The translations under genes and the position numbers were made by a program. Below the pieces are notes generated by a model that did no database searches, was not told where the DNA came from, and saw only the letters and a list, made by a program, of their open reading frames with translations. From assembly GCF_009765825.1 (NCBI RefSeq), contig NZ_LMUR01000010.1:51437-115436 (forward strand): DNA of 64,000 bases, in the 5' to 3' direction. Positions 53,217 through 62,854 of the stretch are shown in pieces. Source of the DNA: Granulicella sp. L60 (lineage in GTDB: Bacteria > Acidobacteriota > Terriglobia > Terriglobales > Acidobacteriaceae). Within the stretch, counting starts at the first letter, position 1, and every line of letters begins with the position of its first letter.

Positions 53217-54254
53217 ATGACCGTCGCGACCCAACTCGAGATACTGGACCTTCGTCACTTTTCCGCGCGCCAGCTACGGCCTCTGCTCGAAGCCGAGGCC
53301 CGCATCTGGGAGAAACAGCTTCGCTGGAACTACAAGGCCTCCACCGAGCTTCTGCTGCAATATCTCGACTCGCGCATTCTGCCCGGTTTCGTTGCCCTCG
53401 ACCGCGGGCGCATCTGCGGTTTCACCTTCTGCGTGTACGAGGGCCACAAGGCGGTTATCGGCGATGCGTTCGCTCTGGCCGACGACCCCGGACAGACTCT
53501 TTCGATTGCGCACACCCTGCTACACCAGCTTCTCCAGCTGCTGCGCTACTCGCCCGATATCCAACGGGTCGAGTCCCAGTTACTGCTCTACAACGCAGGC
53601 ACGATCGGCGAGGTATTCCTTGCGGCGGGCTTCAGTCTCTATCCTCGCTTGTTCATGGAGTACGACCTCCTGCGATCTCAACTCGCGGTCGTCGAAAGAG
53701 AGACTGTAAGCGGAGGGCTCAAGCGTGAGATTCCAGGAGAGAGTGGAGTTCAGGTCCGTCCAAAAGCAGAGCCGCCGCCACACATCCAGCTTACGGCGTG
53801 GACTGCGGAACACTATCAGGCCGCAGCCGAGCTGATCCACGAGTCCTACATCGGCCACATCGACGCCCGTATCAACGATCAGTACTGCTCCCTGCACGGC
53901 TCGCTGCGTTTTCTTCATAATATCGTTCGTTTTCCCGGCTGCGGCGTGTTCGATGCCAGCTCCTCATGGGTGCTCTACGATAGGCGCAACGGGGCGCTGG
54001 TCGGCATGGTCCTCTGCTCCCGTGTTGCGGACGATGTCGCTCACATCACCCAGCTCTGTATCTCTCCCCGCTATCGCGGACACGGGCTTGGCCGAAGACT
54101 TCTGGACCATTGCACCGGACATCTAGCCCGAACCGGCTTCGCCGCCATCACCCTGACCGTGACCGAAGCTAACCAGCAGGCTGTCGCGCTCTATCGCGAC
54201 AGGGGCTTTTCGATCCGCCACCGCTTCGAAGCGATGGTATTAGACAAGGCCTAG
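53217..54254 (+). CDS. GNAT-family N-acetyltransferase
   Basis: A 345-residue protein. The C-terminal half (about 190-340) is a complete GNAT domain: ITQLCISPRYRGHGLGRRLLDH is the acetyl-CoA-binding motif A and FAAITLTVTEANQQAVALYRDRGF is motif B. The N-terminal half has a degenerate GNAT-like pattern (FVALDRGRICGFTFCVYEGHKAVIGDAFALAD), so a tandem GNAT layout is probable. The substrate is unknown. It lies 79 bases after the glycosyltransferase on the same strand. Confidence 0.85.
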   Translation: MTVATQLEILDLRHFSARQLRPLLEAEARIWEKQLRWNYKASTELLLQYLDSRILPGFVALDRGRICGFTFCVYEGHKAVIGDAFALADDPGQTLSIAHTLLHQLLQLLRYSPDIQRVESQLLLYNAGTIGEVFLAAGFSLYPRLFMEYDLLRSQLAVVERETVSGGLKREIPGESGVQVRPKAEPPPHIQLTAWTAEHYQAAAELIHESYIGHIDARINDQYCSLHGSLRFLHNIVRFPGCGVFDASSSWVLYDRRNGALVGMVLCSRVADDVAHITQLCISPRYRGHGLGRRLLDHCTGHLARTGFAAITLTVTEANQQAVALYRDRGFSIRHRFEAMVLDKA

Positions 54255-54696
54255 CCCACACACCCTCTACGCTCTCCTCGACGATAGGGAAGGCCTCTCT
54301 GCGCATGTGCATGCAAGCTAGCTTCTACAGCGCTTTACCGGCCGGAGAGCGAGCCTTGACGCCGTAAACGATCCGGTGGTGGCTGTTTTGAATAATCAGT
54401 AAAGATAAGTTTGTGAGGAATAGGATTTACGCAAGTGGGAATGACTTGCCTTGCCACGGGGGAGTATCCCATCGCCGATAAGCTCATGTCCTTTGTGCAA
54501 AGTAGCGATAAATAAAGGTAATTCATACCGATTCCCTGAAGAGTGGACCAGCCAAAATTTTTCCTAATAAAAAAATCTTGACAGTTGCTGTGCGCGGTAG
54601 ATAAAGTTCGCGTCGCGTAGAAAATACAAACTCGACGCAGGGAAGGCCATGTCCCACCGGCCTCTTCTAACGGATTTACCTTTCTGGAGGAACAGT
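54255..54696 (+). promoter_or_regulatory. Upstream region of the second Oar-like receptor, with putative promoter
   Basis: No gene is supported here. TTGACA is at 54578-54583; GATAAA at 54600-54605 gives a 16-base spacer, in an AT-rich context. The inverted pair CTTTG/CAAAG lies at 54492-54503 and may be a regulator site. CTGGAGG (54684-54690) is the ribosome site for ATG 54697. Confidence 0.55.
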
Positions 54697-57600
54697 ATGA
54701 GGCACCACATCAACCTGAATGCGCCCGCAGGAAAATCGCGCTTATGGCACCTGCACTTCGGTCTTACCCTGCTGCTCTGTATGGCGATGATCCCGGTCCC
54801 TGCGGCGCTTGCTCAGGTGCTGTACGGCACGCTTGCCGGCACCGTGGCGGACTCAACGGGTGCCGTCATCCCGAATGCGTCAGTGGTGCTGACCAACCAG
54901 GGGACCGCGGAGGCCCGCACAGTTACGACCAACGCACAGGGTGAATACGCTGCCCTTAATCTTTCGCCCGGAATCTATACGGTAGCTGTCGCGCGAAGCG
55001 GCAACTTTGCTGGATTCACGGAGAAGAACGTCGCTATTAATGCCAATCAGCAGGTTCGTGTGGATGTCACGCTTCAGCCCTCCAGCATATCGACCGAGGT
55101 AACGGTGGATACGGCAGCGCCGATGCTCCAGACCGAGACGGCCGAGGTCAATCACAGCATCAGTCAAGCACAGGTCGCAGAGCTGCCGCTGACATCGACA
55201 CAGGGACGAAACTTTCAGGCGCTGTACACGCTTGTCCCGGGAGCCGCGGCGGTCTCGGAGCAGAATTCAACGGCGTCTAATCCATCGCGCGCGATCTCGG
55301 CGAACGTCAACGGCACCGGATACAACGGCAATACAACACGCATCGACGGCGCCACGAACACCTACGGATGGCTACCCTACATTATTGCGTATGTGCCCCC
55401 AGCGGACTCGATTCAATCCGTCAATCTCGTAACCAACGCCTTCAACGCCGAACAGGGAATGGCGGGCGGCGCCTCCATCAACGTCATCGTCAAGACTGGA
55501 ACCAACCAGTTCCACGGCAGTGTCTGGGAGTACAACCAGCTCTTCAACACCAACGCCCGGCCCTACGTAGAAACCGCTTTGGTTCAACCTGAGGTTCCAA
55601 AGAATATCTTCAATCAGTTCGGCTTCTCTATCGGCGGTCCTGTCTATATTCCGAAGATTCTGACCGGCAAAAAGAAACTCTTCTTCTTCCAGGACTTCGA
55701 ACGTACGACGCGGCGCCAGCTGATCACAGGCCAGGCGACTGTGCCGACCACAGCAATGCTTGGCGGTGACTTCTCCTCGGTCGCCGGAACCACGACGCTC
55801 TATGATCCTCAGCCTGGTGGTCCTGGTAATCCGTATCTACCGGTAGGCTCTCGTCCGACGTTCATGTCGGAGTATGGATGCAACTGTATTCCGCTCTCTC
55901 GCCAATCGTCAGCGGCGGCAACGATGCTGAAGCTTTTGCAGCCTATCTCTAACGCAGTCGGCACACCATCCGCTGCGGCCCTCTCCGGACAGCTGATCAA
56001 CGACTACAACGGCGCTGGAACTTTGGCTTATAACCGCAACACCTCCGACTCGAAGGTGACCTACAATCCGAGTGACGCTACGAGTATCTTTGGCCGCTAT
56101 AGCGTAGAGCCATTCAACGTTAGCGATCCTCAGGAGCTGGGAGCAGCTGGTGGCAGCACATTCGACGGTGGACAGCCCGGCGCAGCCGCAGGTCGCATTC
56201 AAAACGTCGGACTCGGCGCCAGCCACGTCATCACGTCGAACCTCGTTGTCGATGCTGACTTTGGCTATACCCGTCAGGTTACAGGAGCGCAGTCTGCGAT
56301 CGACATCGCCGATGGCAACTTCGGCCTAGACGTGCTGGGAATCCCGGGAACGAATGGCGTTGGCACCAACTATGCGGGGCAGCCGGCCTTTGCCTTCTGT
56401 AACACAGGCGCCACAAATAATAACTGCTTCAATACTTTGGGAAACGCCAACGGAGCAAATCCGTTTCTATTCCGGGATAACCAGTTCACCACGGATGTGA
56501 ACGTGAGCTGGACCAAGGGTAAGCACGCCATGAAGTATGGCTTTACTTACTACCACTTCGATCTCAATCACTTTCAGCCTACAAGCGGCAACGATATCAA
56601 TACGCCACGCGGCGGTTTCCGCTTCCAGGGTGGCCTGACGAGCAACTCCACAAGCAATCTGACGGACTATAACGCTCTGGCTGATTTCCTGCTGGGCCTT
56701 CCAAACAATGGCACAGGCTTGGCAGTTGCGAAGGCAGTCCAGTTGACCAATCCAAACTCCCTACGCTGGACTCAGTTAGCCGGCTACGCTCAGGACCAAT
56801 GGATCGCATCCGCGAAGCTGACAGTGAACTACGGCGTCCGCTATGAGTACTATCCGGCTCCTTACCGGGATCATACGGGCGTCTATCGCCTGGATCCCAC
56901 GCTGCCACAGTCAGGCAACGTCGTGATTGGAGGCGTGGGCGGCAACCCGGAGAATGCGGGCTTCAAGATGGGGTATGGCTCTTTTGTTCCACGTCTCGGG
57001 CTTGCGTACCGTGTCAACGAGAAGACCGTCATTCGCACAGGCGCGGGATTCACCACTGATCCAGACAGCCTCCGCTTCCTGCGCGATTCCTATCCTGAGG
57101 ATCTCGCTCCAAACTACTCCGGAACCGCCGCAGCTACGATTGCTGTCGACCCATCCGGGAATCCTCTCCCCCTTACCGTTGGCATCCCGGCTCAGGCAAC
57201 GCCGAATCTTTCGAGCGGTTTTGTTTCGCTTCCGGTTGGCTCGACAACCAACACTGCACCTGCAAACTATCGCCGTGGTTACATTACGAGCTGGAACTTG
57301 TTTATCCAGCAAGACCTCGGTGGACAGTTCGTCGCGAATATTGGCTACGTTGGAACGCATATTGTTCGCTCTTCCACTGGCCTCACTTTGAATGCTGCCC
57401 CTCTGCCGAGCTCTGCTACCACTTGTATGGCAAATGGGATGTATAGTCCAGATTCAGGATTGACGGGCAAGTGTAACTTTGCCGCCAACGAGATCATCAA
57501 CCAGCAGCATTGCAACGCCTCCACCGGTTATCTTTGCTACAACACTGGCGGTATCACGATGAACGAGCCTCTGTTCAGCGCAAATTATGACGCTCTACAG

Positions 57601-58362
57601 TCACAGTTGACCCGTAATGCGGGCCGGCTGGCGCAGGTCGGCGTGGTCTACACGTGGTCGCATGCGATCAACTATGCAGACAATGGGGCGGGTTCCGGAT
57701 CTACTGGACCGTCTTTCGCCTTCCCAGCTTACTTCAGCTTGAACAAGGCTACGGCGAGCTACGATCGTACAAACAACCTGCAGATCTGGACCATCTATCA
57801 TCTTCCCTTTGGCAGTGGCCATGATTACCTGAACCACGGCATCGTAGGAGCGATCGCAGGCGGCTGGCAGTTGAATGGTCAGCTTAGCCATGTCAGCGGC
57901 GCACCCTTCTCGGTAAGCCCTTCGAGTTCGACTATCAACTCTCCTGGCAACACGCAGTATGCCGATCTGATCAAGCCCTATCGACAGCTCAGTGGTCACA
58001 ACCGCACACCAGGCAATACTGCAATAAGCGGCGGCAACCCATGGTTTGACCCGACTGCTTTTGCAAACCCTACCCTGAACCCTGACGGCACTCCTCGCTT
58101 CGGCAACACACACCGCAATGAGTTTCGCGGTCCCGGTGTAACCGATATCAACGCAAGCGTCTTCCGCGGGTTTCACGTCTTCCGCGAGAGCGAGTTCCAG
58201 GTTCGTGTAGAGGCCTTCAACCTGCTGAATCACCCGCAGCTGATCGCCAATCCAAACTCGACACTCGGCAACAGCTCCTTCGGTTACATCACCAACTTCA
58301 GCAGCACCAATAATGCCAACCTTACGCGTACGCTACAGTTCAGCGGTCGCTTCAACTTCTAA
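54697..58362 (+). CDS. Oar-like TonB-dependent receptor of the polysaccharide locus
   Basis: About 1221 residues. A signal peptide (LTLLLCMAMIPVPAALAQ) is followed by the carboxypeptidase-regulatory-like domain (LYGTLAGTVADSTGAVIPNASVV), a plug region (about 120-290) and a large barrel whose end is LQFSGRFNF with the terminal Phe. It resembles the receptor at 41448 in layout but is clearly a different paralogue. ATG 54697 has an excellent ribosome site; the upstream ATG 54649 has none. It is followed by a glucuronoyl esterase, a ROK regulator and glycosidase genes, so its ligand is probably a plant cell-wall oligosaccharide (inference). Confidence 0.92.
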   Translation: MRHHINLNAPAGKSRLWHLHFGLTLLLCMAMIPVPAALAQVLYGTLAGTVADSTGAVIPNASVVLTNQGTAEARTVTTNAQGEYAALNLSPGIYTVAVARSGNFAGFTEKNVAINANQQVRVDVTLQPSSISTEVTVDTAAPMLQTETAEVNHSISQAQVAELPLTSTQGRNFQALYTLVPGAAAVSEQNSTASNPSRAISANVNGTGYNGNTTRIDGATNTYGWLPYIIAYVPPADSIQSVNLVTNAFNAEQGMAGGASINVIVKTGTNQFHGSVWEYNQLFNTNARPYVETALVQPEVPKNIFNQFGFSIGGPVYIPKILTGKKKLFFFQDFERTTRRQLITGQATVPTTAMLGGDFSSVAGTTTLYDPQPGGPGNPYLPVGSRPTFMSEYGCNCIPLSRQSSAAATMLKLLQPISNAVGTPSAAALSGQLINDYNGAGTLAYNRNTSDSKVTYNPSDATSIFGRYSVEPFNVSDPQELGAAGGSTFDGGQPGAAAGRIQNVGLGASHVITSNLVVDADFGYTRQVTGAQSAIDIADGNFGLDVLGIPGTNGVGTNYAGQPAFAFCNTGATNNNCFNTLGNANGANPFLFRDNQFTTDVNVSWTKGKHAMKYGFTYYHFDLNHFQPTSGNDINTPRGGFRFQGGLTSNSTSNLTDYNALADFLLGLPNNGTGLAVAKAVQLTNPNSLRWTQLAGYAQDQWIASAKLTVNYGVRYEYYPAPYRDHTGVYRLDPTLPQSGNVVIGGVGGNPENAGFKMGYGSFVPRLGLAYRVNEKTVIRTGAGFTTDPDSLRFLRDSYPEDLAPNYSGTAAATIAVDPSGNPLPLTVGIPAQATPNLSSGFVSLPVGSTTNTAPANYRRGYITSWNLFIQQDLGGQFVANIGYVGTHIVRSSTGLTLNAAPLPSSATTCMANGMYSPDSGLTGKCNFAANEIINQQHCNASTGYLCYNTGGITMNEPLFSANYDALQSQLTRNAGRLAQVGVVYTWSHAINYADNGAGSGSTGPSFAFPAYFSLNKATASYDRTNNLQIWTIYHLPFGSGHDYLNHGIVGAIAGGWQLNGQLSHVSGAPFSVSPSSSTINSPGNTQYADLIKPYRQLSGHNRTPGNTAISGGNPWFDPTAFANPTLNPDGTPRFGNTHRNEFRGPGVTDINASVFRGFHVFRESEFQVRVEAFNLLNHPQLIANPNSTLGNSSFGYITNFSSTNNANLTRTLQFSGRFNF

Positions 58363-58382
58363 CAGCTGCAGATTTGTATAGT

Positions 58383-58414
58383 AAGAGGCAGCCTAACCGG
58401 GCTGCCTCTTTTTT
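58383..58414 (+). terminator. Rho-independent terminator after the receptor gene
   Basis: AAGAGGCAGCC and GGCTGCCTCTT form a perfect 11-base stem around a 6-base loop and are followed by a T-run. It lies 20 bases after the receptor stop and before the esterase gene, so it separates or attenuates the two. Confidence 0.9.
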
Positions 58415-58440
58415 AGCGGACGATGAGAGAGAAATACACG

Positions 58441-59835
58441 ATGAACCGACGTTCTTATGTGTGGCCTGCCTTGATGCTGTTTGCGACGGTCTTCTACCAC
58501 TCGAACTACGTGAGAGCGCAAACCGAATCGACGAGTGAACAATATCCTGCAGTGGTTCATTTAACTGCGGAACAGGACCATCAGAGAATGATGGATCTGC
58601 TGCACATAGATTCAATTCGACGTGGGCGAGACGGCAGTCCCGACTCTCCTTACGCGGCAAATTACGATGAATCGAAGGCGAACCCTTATCCTAGTCTTCC
58701 CAATCCGCTCATCCTGAACAACGGAAAGAGTGTGAAGACCGCGAAAGTATGGTGGAGTGAACGCCGCCCAGAGATTGTGGAAGCGTTCGATCGTGAGATC
58801 TACGGACGTGTCCCCGCAAGCACCCCTAAGGTGACGTGGGAGGTGATCAGTACAAAGAACACCACATACGGTACGACGCCGGTCGTGACGAAGAGCCTGC
58901 TCGGACACGTCGACAACTCGTCTTATCCGCTGATTCATGTTGATATTCAGTTGGAGTTGACTACTCCCGCCAATGCGAAGGGACGGGTTCCGGTGATCAT
59001 GGAACTCAGTTTTCCAAATAGTCGACCTGCACGAGCCGGAGTACCGGCTCCTCCTCCGCCTCCGCCGGGACCGAGCTGGCAGCAGCAGCTTCTCGATAGA
59101 GGCTGGGGCTATGCAACTCTTATACCCGTCAGTATCCAAGCCGATAACGGGACGGGTTTAACTGAAGGCATCATTGGGCTCTGCAACAAGGGACAGCCCA
59201 GAAAACTGGACGACTGGGGAGCGCTGCGAGCATGGGCATGGGGTGCATCGCGTGCCCTCGACTACTTCGAAACAGATAGCTCCGTCGATGCCAGGCAGGT
59301 TGGAATCGAAGGTCACTCGCGCTATGGAAAAGCCGCGCTGGTTACGATGGCATACGATCAGCGGTTTGCGATCGCATACATAAGTTCGTCTGGAGAGGCG
59401 GGCGCGAAGCTAAGTCGCCGTAACTGGGGCGAGGTCGTGGAAAATGTTGCGGGAACGAGCGAGTATCACTGGATGGCGGGCAATTTTCTGAAGTATGCAG
59501 GCCCGCTGCACTGGACTGACCTTCCAGTCGATGCGCATGAACTGGTCGCATTGTGTGCTCCGCGCCCCGTGTTTATCGGAGGAGGCGCAACGCAGGGAGA
59601 TGGCTGGGCGGATGCACGAGGAACGTTTATGGCAGAGGTTGCCGCCGGTCCCGTGTATCGGCTGCTGGGGAAGCATGACCTTGGAACTACTGAATTTCCT
59701 GCTATGGAGACACCTCTTATCAACGGCGATCTCGCGTTTCGACAACATAGCGGCGGTCACACTCCTGTTCCGAACTGGCCGACTTTTATCACCTTTGCGA
59801 GTCGCTACCTTCATGCTCCCGCGGCAGGAGCATAG
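58441..59835 (+). CDS. CE15-type glucuronoyl esterase
   Basis: About 464 residues with a signal peptide (VWPALMLFATVFYHSNYVRAQ). It belongs to the 4-O-methyl-glucuronoyl methylesterase family, which cuts ester bonds between lignin and glucuronoxylan. The nucleophile is Ser293 in GIEGHSRYGKAAL; the Glu of SSGEAGAKLSRR (Glu319) and His440 in SGGHTPVPNWP match the CE15 triad. AFDREIYGRVP in the N-terminal part is also usual. ATG 58441 follows GAGAGAGA; ATG 58423 is alternative. It is the first structural enzyme after the receptor and indicates glucuronoxylan use. Confidence 0.88.
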   Translation: MNRRSYVWPALMLFATVFYHSNYVRAQTESTSEQYPAVVHLTAEQDHQRMMDLLHIDSIRRGRDGSPDSPYAANYDESKANPYPSLPNPLILNNGKSVKTAKVWWSERRPEIVEAFDREIYGRVPASTPKVTWEVISTKNTTYGTTPVVTKSLLGHVDNSSYPLIHVDIQLELTTPANAKGRVPVIMELSFPNSRPARAGVPAPPPPPPGPSWQQQLLDRGWGYATLIPVSIQADNGTGLTEGIIGLCNKGQPRKLDDWGALRAWAWGASRALDYFETDSSVDARQVGIEGHSRYGKAALVTMAYDQRFAIAYISSSGEAGAKLSRRNWGEVVENVAGTSEYHWMAGNFLKYAGPLHWTDLPVDAHELVALCAPRPVFIGGGATQGDGWADARGTFMAEVAAGPVYRLLGKHDLGTTEFPAMETPLINGDLAFRQHSGGHTPVPNWPTFITFASRYLHAPAAGA

Positions 59836-59900
59836 CCGAGATCAGCCCTCCCGTTTAGCGACTTCAGCTACATCTCAGTACGTGACGTGCGACCTCGCCA

Positions 59901-61160
59901 TCATGCCTTACGTTTTCTGGAAGGTTTTTCACTTGCTGTCGCATTCGCTGCACGGTGGTATCCGGAGTGTCGTTGCAGAACTAGGGCAGCTGCGCCTCTA
60001 AGCCGTGCGAGCTCTGCATCCGTGGTGACCATCAGCCGTGGAGCGACGCCCGGCGCCAGGGTGCGGCTGTTCAACTCCGCTTCTACAATGGGCCCGAACT
60101 TCGGCCACGAGATCGTCAGATCCCCGGTAAGCAGGATCAACTCCGGCGACAATGCGGTGGTGATGAGCGTGAGCCCTTGGCCCAGAAACATCGCCTGACG
60201 GCTCAACGCCTCAACTGCCTTTCGATCACCGTCCTCCGCCCGATTGAGTAGTTCACGAATAGTCAGAGGCTCTGATTTTGGAGAGAGCTCCGCATAGAAT
60301 CGCAGCGCTGCACGTGAAGAGGCATACATCTCCCAGCACCCATTGCGACCGCAGCCACACCGAAGACCGCTGGGATTGATCGGGATGTGTCCAAACTCAC
60401 CCGCCAGGCCGGACTTGCCGGTGACCAACTGACCATTCGCAAGAATCGCCGCGCCAACTCCCTCCGAGATCGTAATCAGGACGGCGTTACGAATGCCATC
60501 CATTCTGCCGAACCAGAGTTCTGAGAGTAGGCAGGCATTCGCGGCGTTGTCCATCTCAACCTGGAGTGAGATTCTTTGCTCAATCGCCTTCTTGATGTCA
60601 TAGTCGCCCCACTTCAGGTTTGGCGCCATGATGAGCCGTTGCGTTACAGGATCGACTCGTCCGGGAAGACTGAGACCTATTCCTTCGAAAGACCTCTCAG
60701 GATGCCTTGCAAGCATCTTCTCCATGCAATCGATGACGTTGCTTACACCACGCTCGGGATCAGTAAGAAGAGGAAGTGTCTCACGGGAGAGAAACCGTCC
60801 GTTCAGATCGACCACGGCAATGACTGCCTGGTCGGGACGAATATCGGCGGCCAAAATGACCATGTCCCCGTTCAGTGAAAGCAGGGTAGGACGGCGGCCC
60901 CTTGGTCTGCGTGCTGCAGCGCCTTCAACGATCCACTTTTCTTCGAGGAGTTGTTCGACGATCAGAGACACGGTACTCGGCTGCAGTCCAGACCATCTCG
61001 ACAGGTCGGCGCGGGCAATCGGCTGCTTCGTGCGGATCAGTTCCAGTACGACATCTCGATTGATATCGCGAGCGATCTCGCTCGACGCAAGTTCCACATA
61101 CGCGAGATCTATACGTCGAATGCCTTGTCTTCTTTGGGCTCGGTCTATCTGAGTCTTCAT
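59901..61160 (-). CDS. ROK-family transcriptional regulator
   Basis: About 419 residues: an N-terminal winged-helix (IARADLSRWSGLQPSTVSLIVEQLL) and a C-terminal ROK sugar-kinase-like domain. Motifs are LAADIRPDQAVIAVVDLNG (phosphate-binding-like), GEFGHIPINPSG and the zinc site CGCGRNGCWE. Since it carries a DNA-binding domain it is taken as a repressor (NagC/XylR type) rather than a kinase. ATG 61160 follows AGGAAC; the open frame extends to 61208. It is divergent to the SDR-GH3 genes and probably controls this locus in response to a sugar (inference). Confidence 0.92.
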   Translation of the reverse strand: MKTQIDRAQRRQGIRRIDLAYVELASSEIARDINRDVVLELIRTKQPIARADLSRWSGLQPSTVSLIVEQLLEEKWIVEGAAARRPRGRRPTLLSLNGDMVILAADIRPDQAVIAVVDLNGRFLSRETLPLLTDPERGVSNVIDCMEKMLARHPERSFEGIGLSLPGRVDPVTQRLIMAPNLKWGDYDIKKAIEQRISLQVEMDNAANACLLSELWFGRMDGIRNAVLITISEGVGAAILANGQLVTGKSGLAGEFGHIPINPSGLRCGCGRNGCWEMYASSRAALRFYAELSPKSEPLTIRELLNRAEDGDRKAVEALSRQAMFLGQGLTLITTALSPELILLTGDLTISWPKFGPIVEAELNSRTLAPGVAPRLMVTTDAELARLRGAAALVLQRHSGYHRAANATASEKPSRKRKA

Positions 61161-61831
61161 GGTTCCTATGTTCCCGGAAATAAGGTATACAAGCTTTCGG
61201 CATTGCACTGCGTCATTTGTTCTTTGTCGGAGAGTGATCTAACACTCTTCAGGTTTGTGCGCCGGTTTACACATACTATTCGTCGAATTAAAGATGTACT
61301 ACAACAAACAACGATCTTTCCGCGATAGGCATAACCCGTGTCTGGAGAAATCTCTCAGGATGCATCTAAGATGCTGCATCTAAAGTCATCGCGACCATCT
61401 CTTTTACTAGCCAAGCAAATATACGCCTCGGAGGCGCTGGCTGTAAGTCTGTTTCTGGATAGCTATTTATATTTGTCGAAAATAATATCTAATTCGCTGT
61501 CTTTACATTTGGGGTTTGCGAAAATTCCGCGTTATTCCCACCTCCGCGAACCCTTGGGAGCATTTGTTTCCGCAGCGAGTGCATTGGTAGAACTTTATGG
61601 CGGGTAAGCAACTCGAGACAGGCTGGGCAGGTGTCAGAGGGGCTATACCTGCGGATCTGAGCGCAATAATAGACAAAACGCCCTTCTTCCGTGCTGCCTT
61701 TATCGTTGAAGCAAGAGGCGCTGCTGATTCATTGTCCTTATTCTTCAATCAAAAACGAGTGACAGTGCTAAATTATTTGTGATACAAACATAAGACGTTT
61801 GAGTCAAGTCTCTTCCAGGAAAGCGACGCGC
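61161..61831. promoter_or_regulatory. Divergent control region of the polysaccharide locus
   Basis: About 670 bases between the ROK regulator and the SDR gene, with no supported gene. A perfect inverted repeat TTTGT-gat-ACAAA lies at 61776-61788, 44 bases before the SDR start, and is a good operator candidate. Short frames at 61338 and 61597 have no family features. Confidence 0.55.
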
Positions 61832-62593
61832 ATGTTTGATTTCACGGGCAAGGTCGCTGTGGTTGTGGGTGGGACATCCGGGCTCGGAAAAGCTATTGCT
61901 CTTGGGCTAGCACAGGCAGGCGCGGACGTAGTAGCCTCCGCACGATCAAAGCCACGCGTCGAAGAAGTCGCTAGTGAGATCGAAGCTGCGGGCAGACGGA
62001 CCTTGCGTATTGTGTCCGATGTCACGGACAGGAAGTCTCTGCAGAGCCTCCATGACGATGTCCACGAGGCATTTGGCGCGATTCATATTCTGGTTTACGC
62101 CGCTGGTATCACCAGCCGGGTTCCTACTCTCGACTGCTCCGAAGAGCTTTGGAATAGCATCATGGACGTCAACCTGAACGGTATGCTCCGCGCGTGTCAG
62201 ATCTTTGGCAGGACGATGATTGGGCAGGGTTATGGACGCATTATCAATATTGCCTCTCTCTCTACCTTTGTGGCCTTTCACGAAGTCGCAGCTTACTGCG
62301 CCAGCAAGGCCGCGGTAGGATCGTTGACACGCTCTCTTGCAGTCGAATGGGGCGGTCATGGTGTCTGCGTGAATGCAATTGCTCCGGGGATCTTTCCGAC
62401 GGAACTGAATCGAAGCTTATTGGAGACGCCTCGGGGACAGGAGCTTTTGCTGCGGACGCCGATGCACCGTTTCGGCAAAGTGGAAGAGGTTGTCGGAGGT
62501 GCCGTCTACCTGGCTTCCTCCGAGTGCTCCTTCACGAACGGAGAGATTCTGACCATCGACGGCGGTTATATGGCTAGCGGCGTCAATCAGTAA
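61832..62593 (+). CDS. Short-chain dehydrogenase, sugar-acid/polyol type
   Basis: A 253-residue classical SDR. The cofactor motif is VVGGTSGLGKAIA (from residue 12); the NNAG equivalent is YAAGITSR. Ser is in NIASLST and the active-site pair is Tyr155-x3-Lys159 (YCASK). The C-terminus, FTNGEILTIDGGYMAS, is normal. It looks closest to the KduD/gluconate 5-dehydrogenase group, which act on sugar acids or keto sugars, in keeping with the uronate and xylan context (inference). ATG 61832 follows AGGAAAG; the open frame from 61799 is less likely. Confidence 0.88.
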   Translation: MFDFTGKVAVVVGGTSGLGKAIALGLAQAGADVVASARSKPRVEEVASEIEAAGRRTLRIVSDVTDRKSLQSLHDDVHEAFGAIHILVYAAGITSRVPTLDCSEELWNSIMDVNLNGMLRACQIFGRTMIGQGYGRIINIASLSTFVAFHEVAAYCASKAAVGSLTRSLAVEWGGHGVCVNAIAPGIFPTELNRSLLETPRGQELLLRTPMHRFGKVEEVVGGAVYLASSECSFTNGEILTIDGGYMASGVNQ

Positions 62594-62854
62594 GACTGAT
62601 ACTTCCTCGAAATCGGAACCCTGGCCCGGAATAAAACTGAATTATTGACAGTAGTGTGTCTAATCCAATATCTTTCGATACGCAAAATAAATGACTTTGA
62701 TCGAGTGGCCGTCTTTGCTGAGCTGTGATTCGAGGATGTGCGATGAGCAGATCGACCGCGGTCTTTTGATGGGTTAGCATGAAGCGTTTGGTATGTCCGC
62801 TTCCCTATGCATTCCCCGGCATCGCAAAGTGCTTTGCACGAAAGGATACTCATC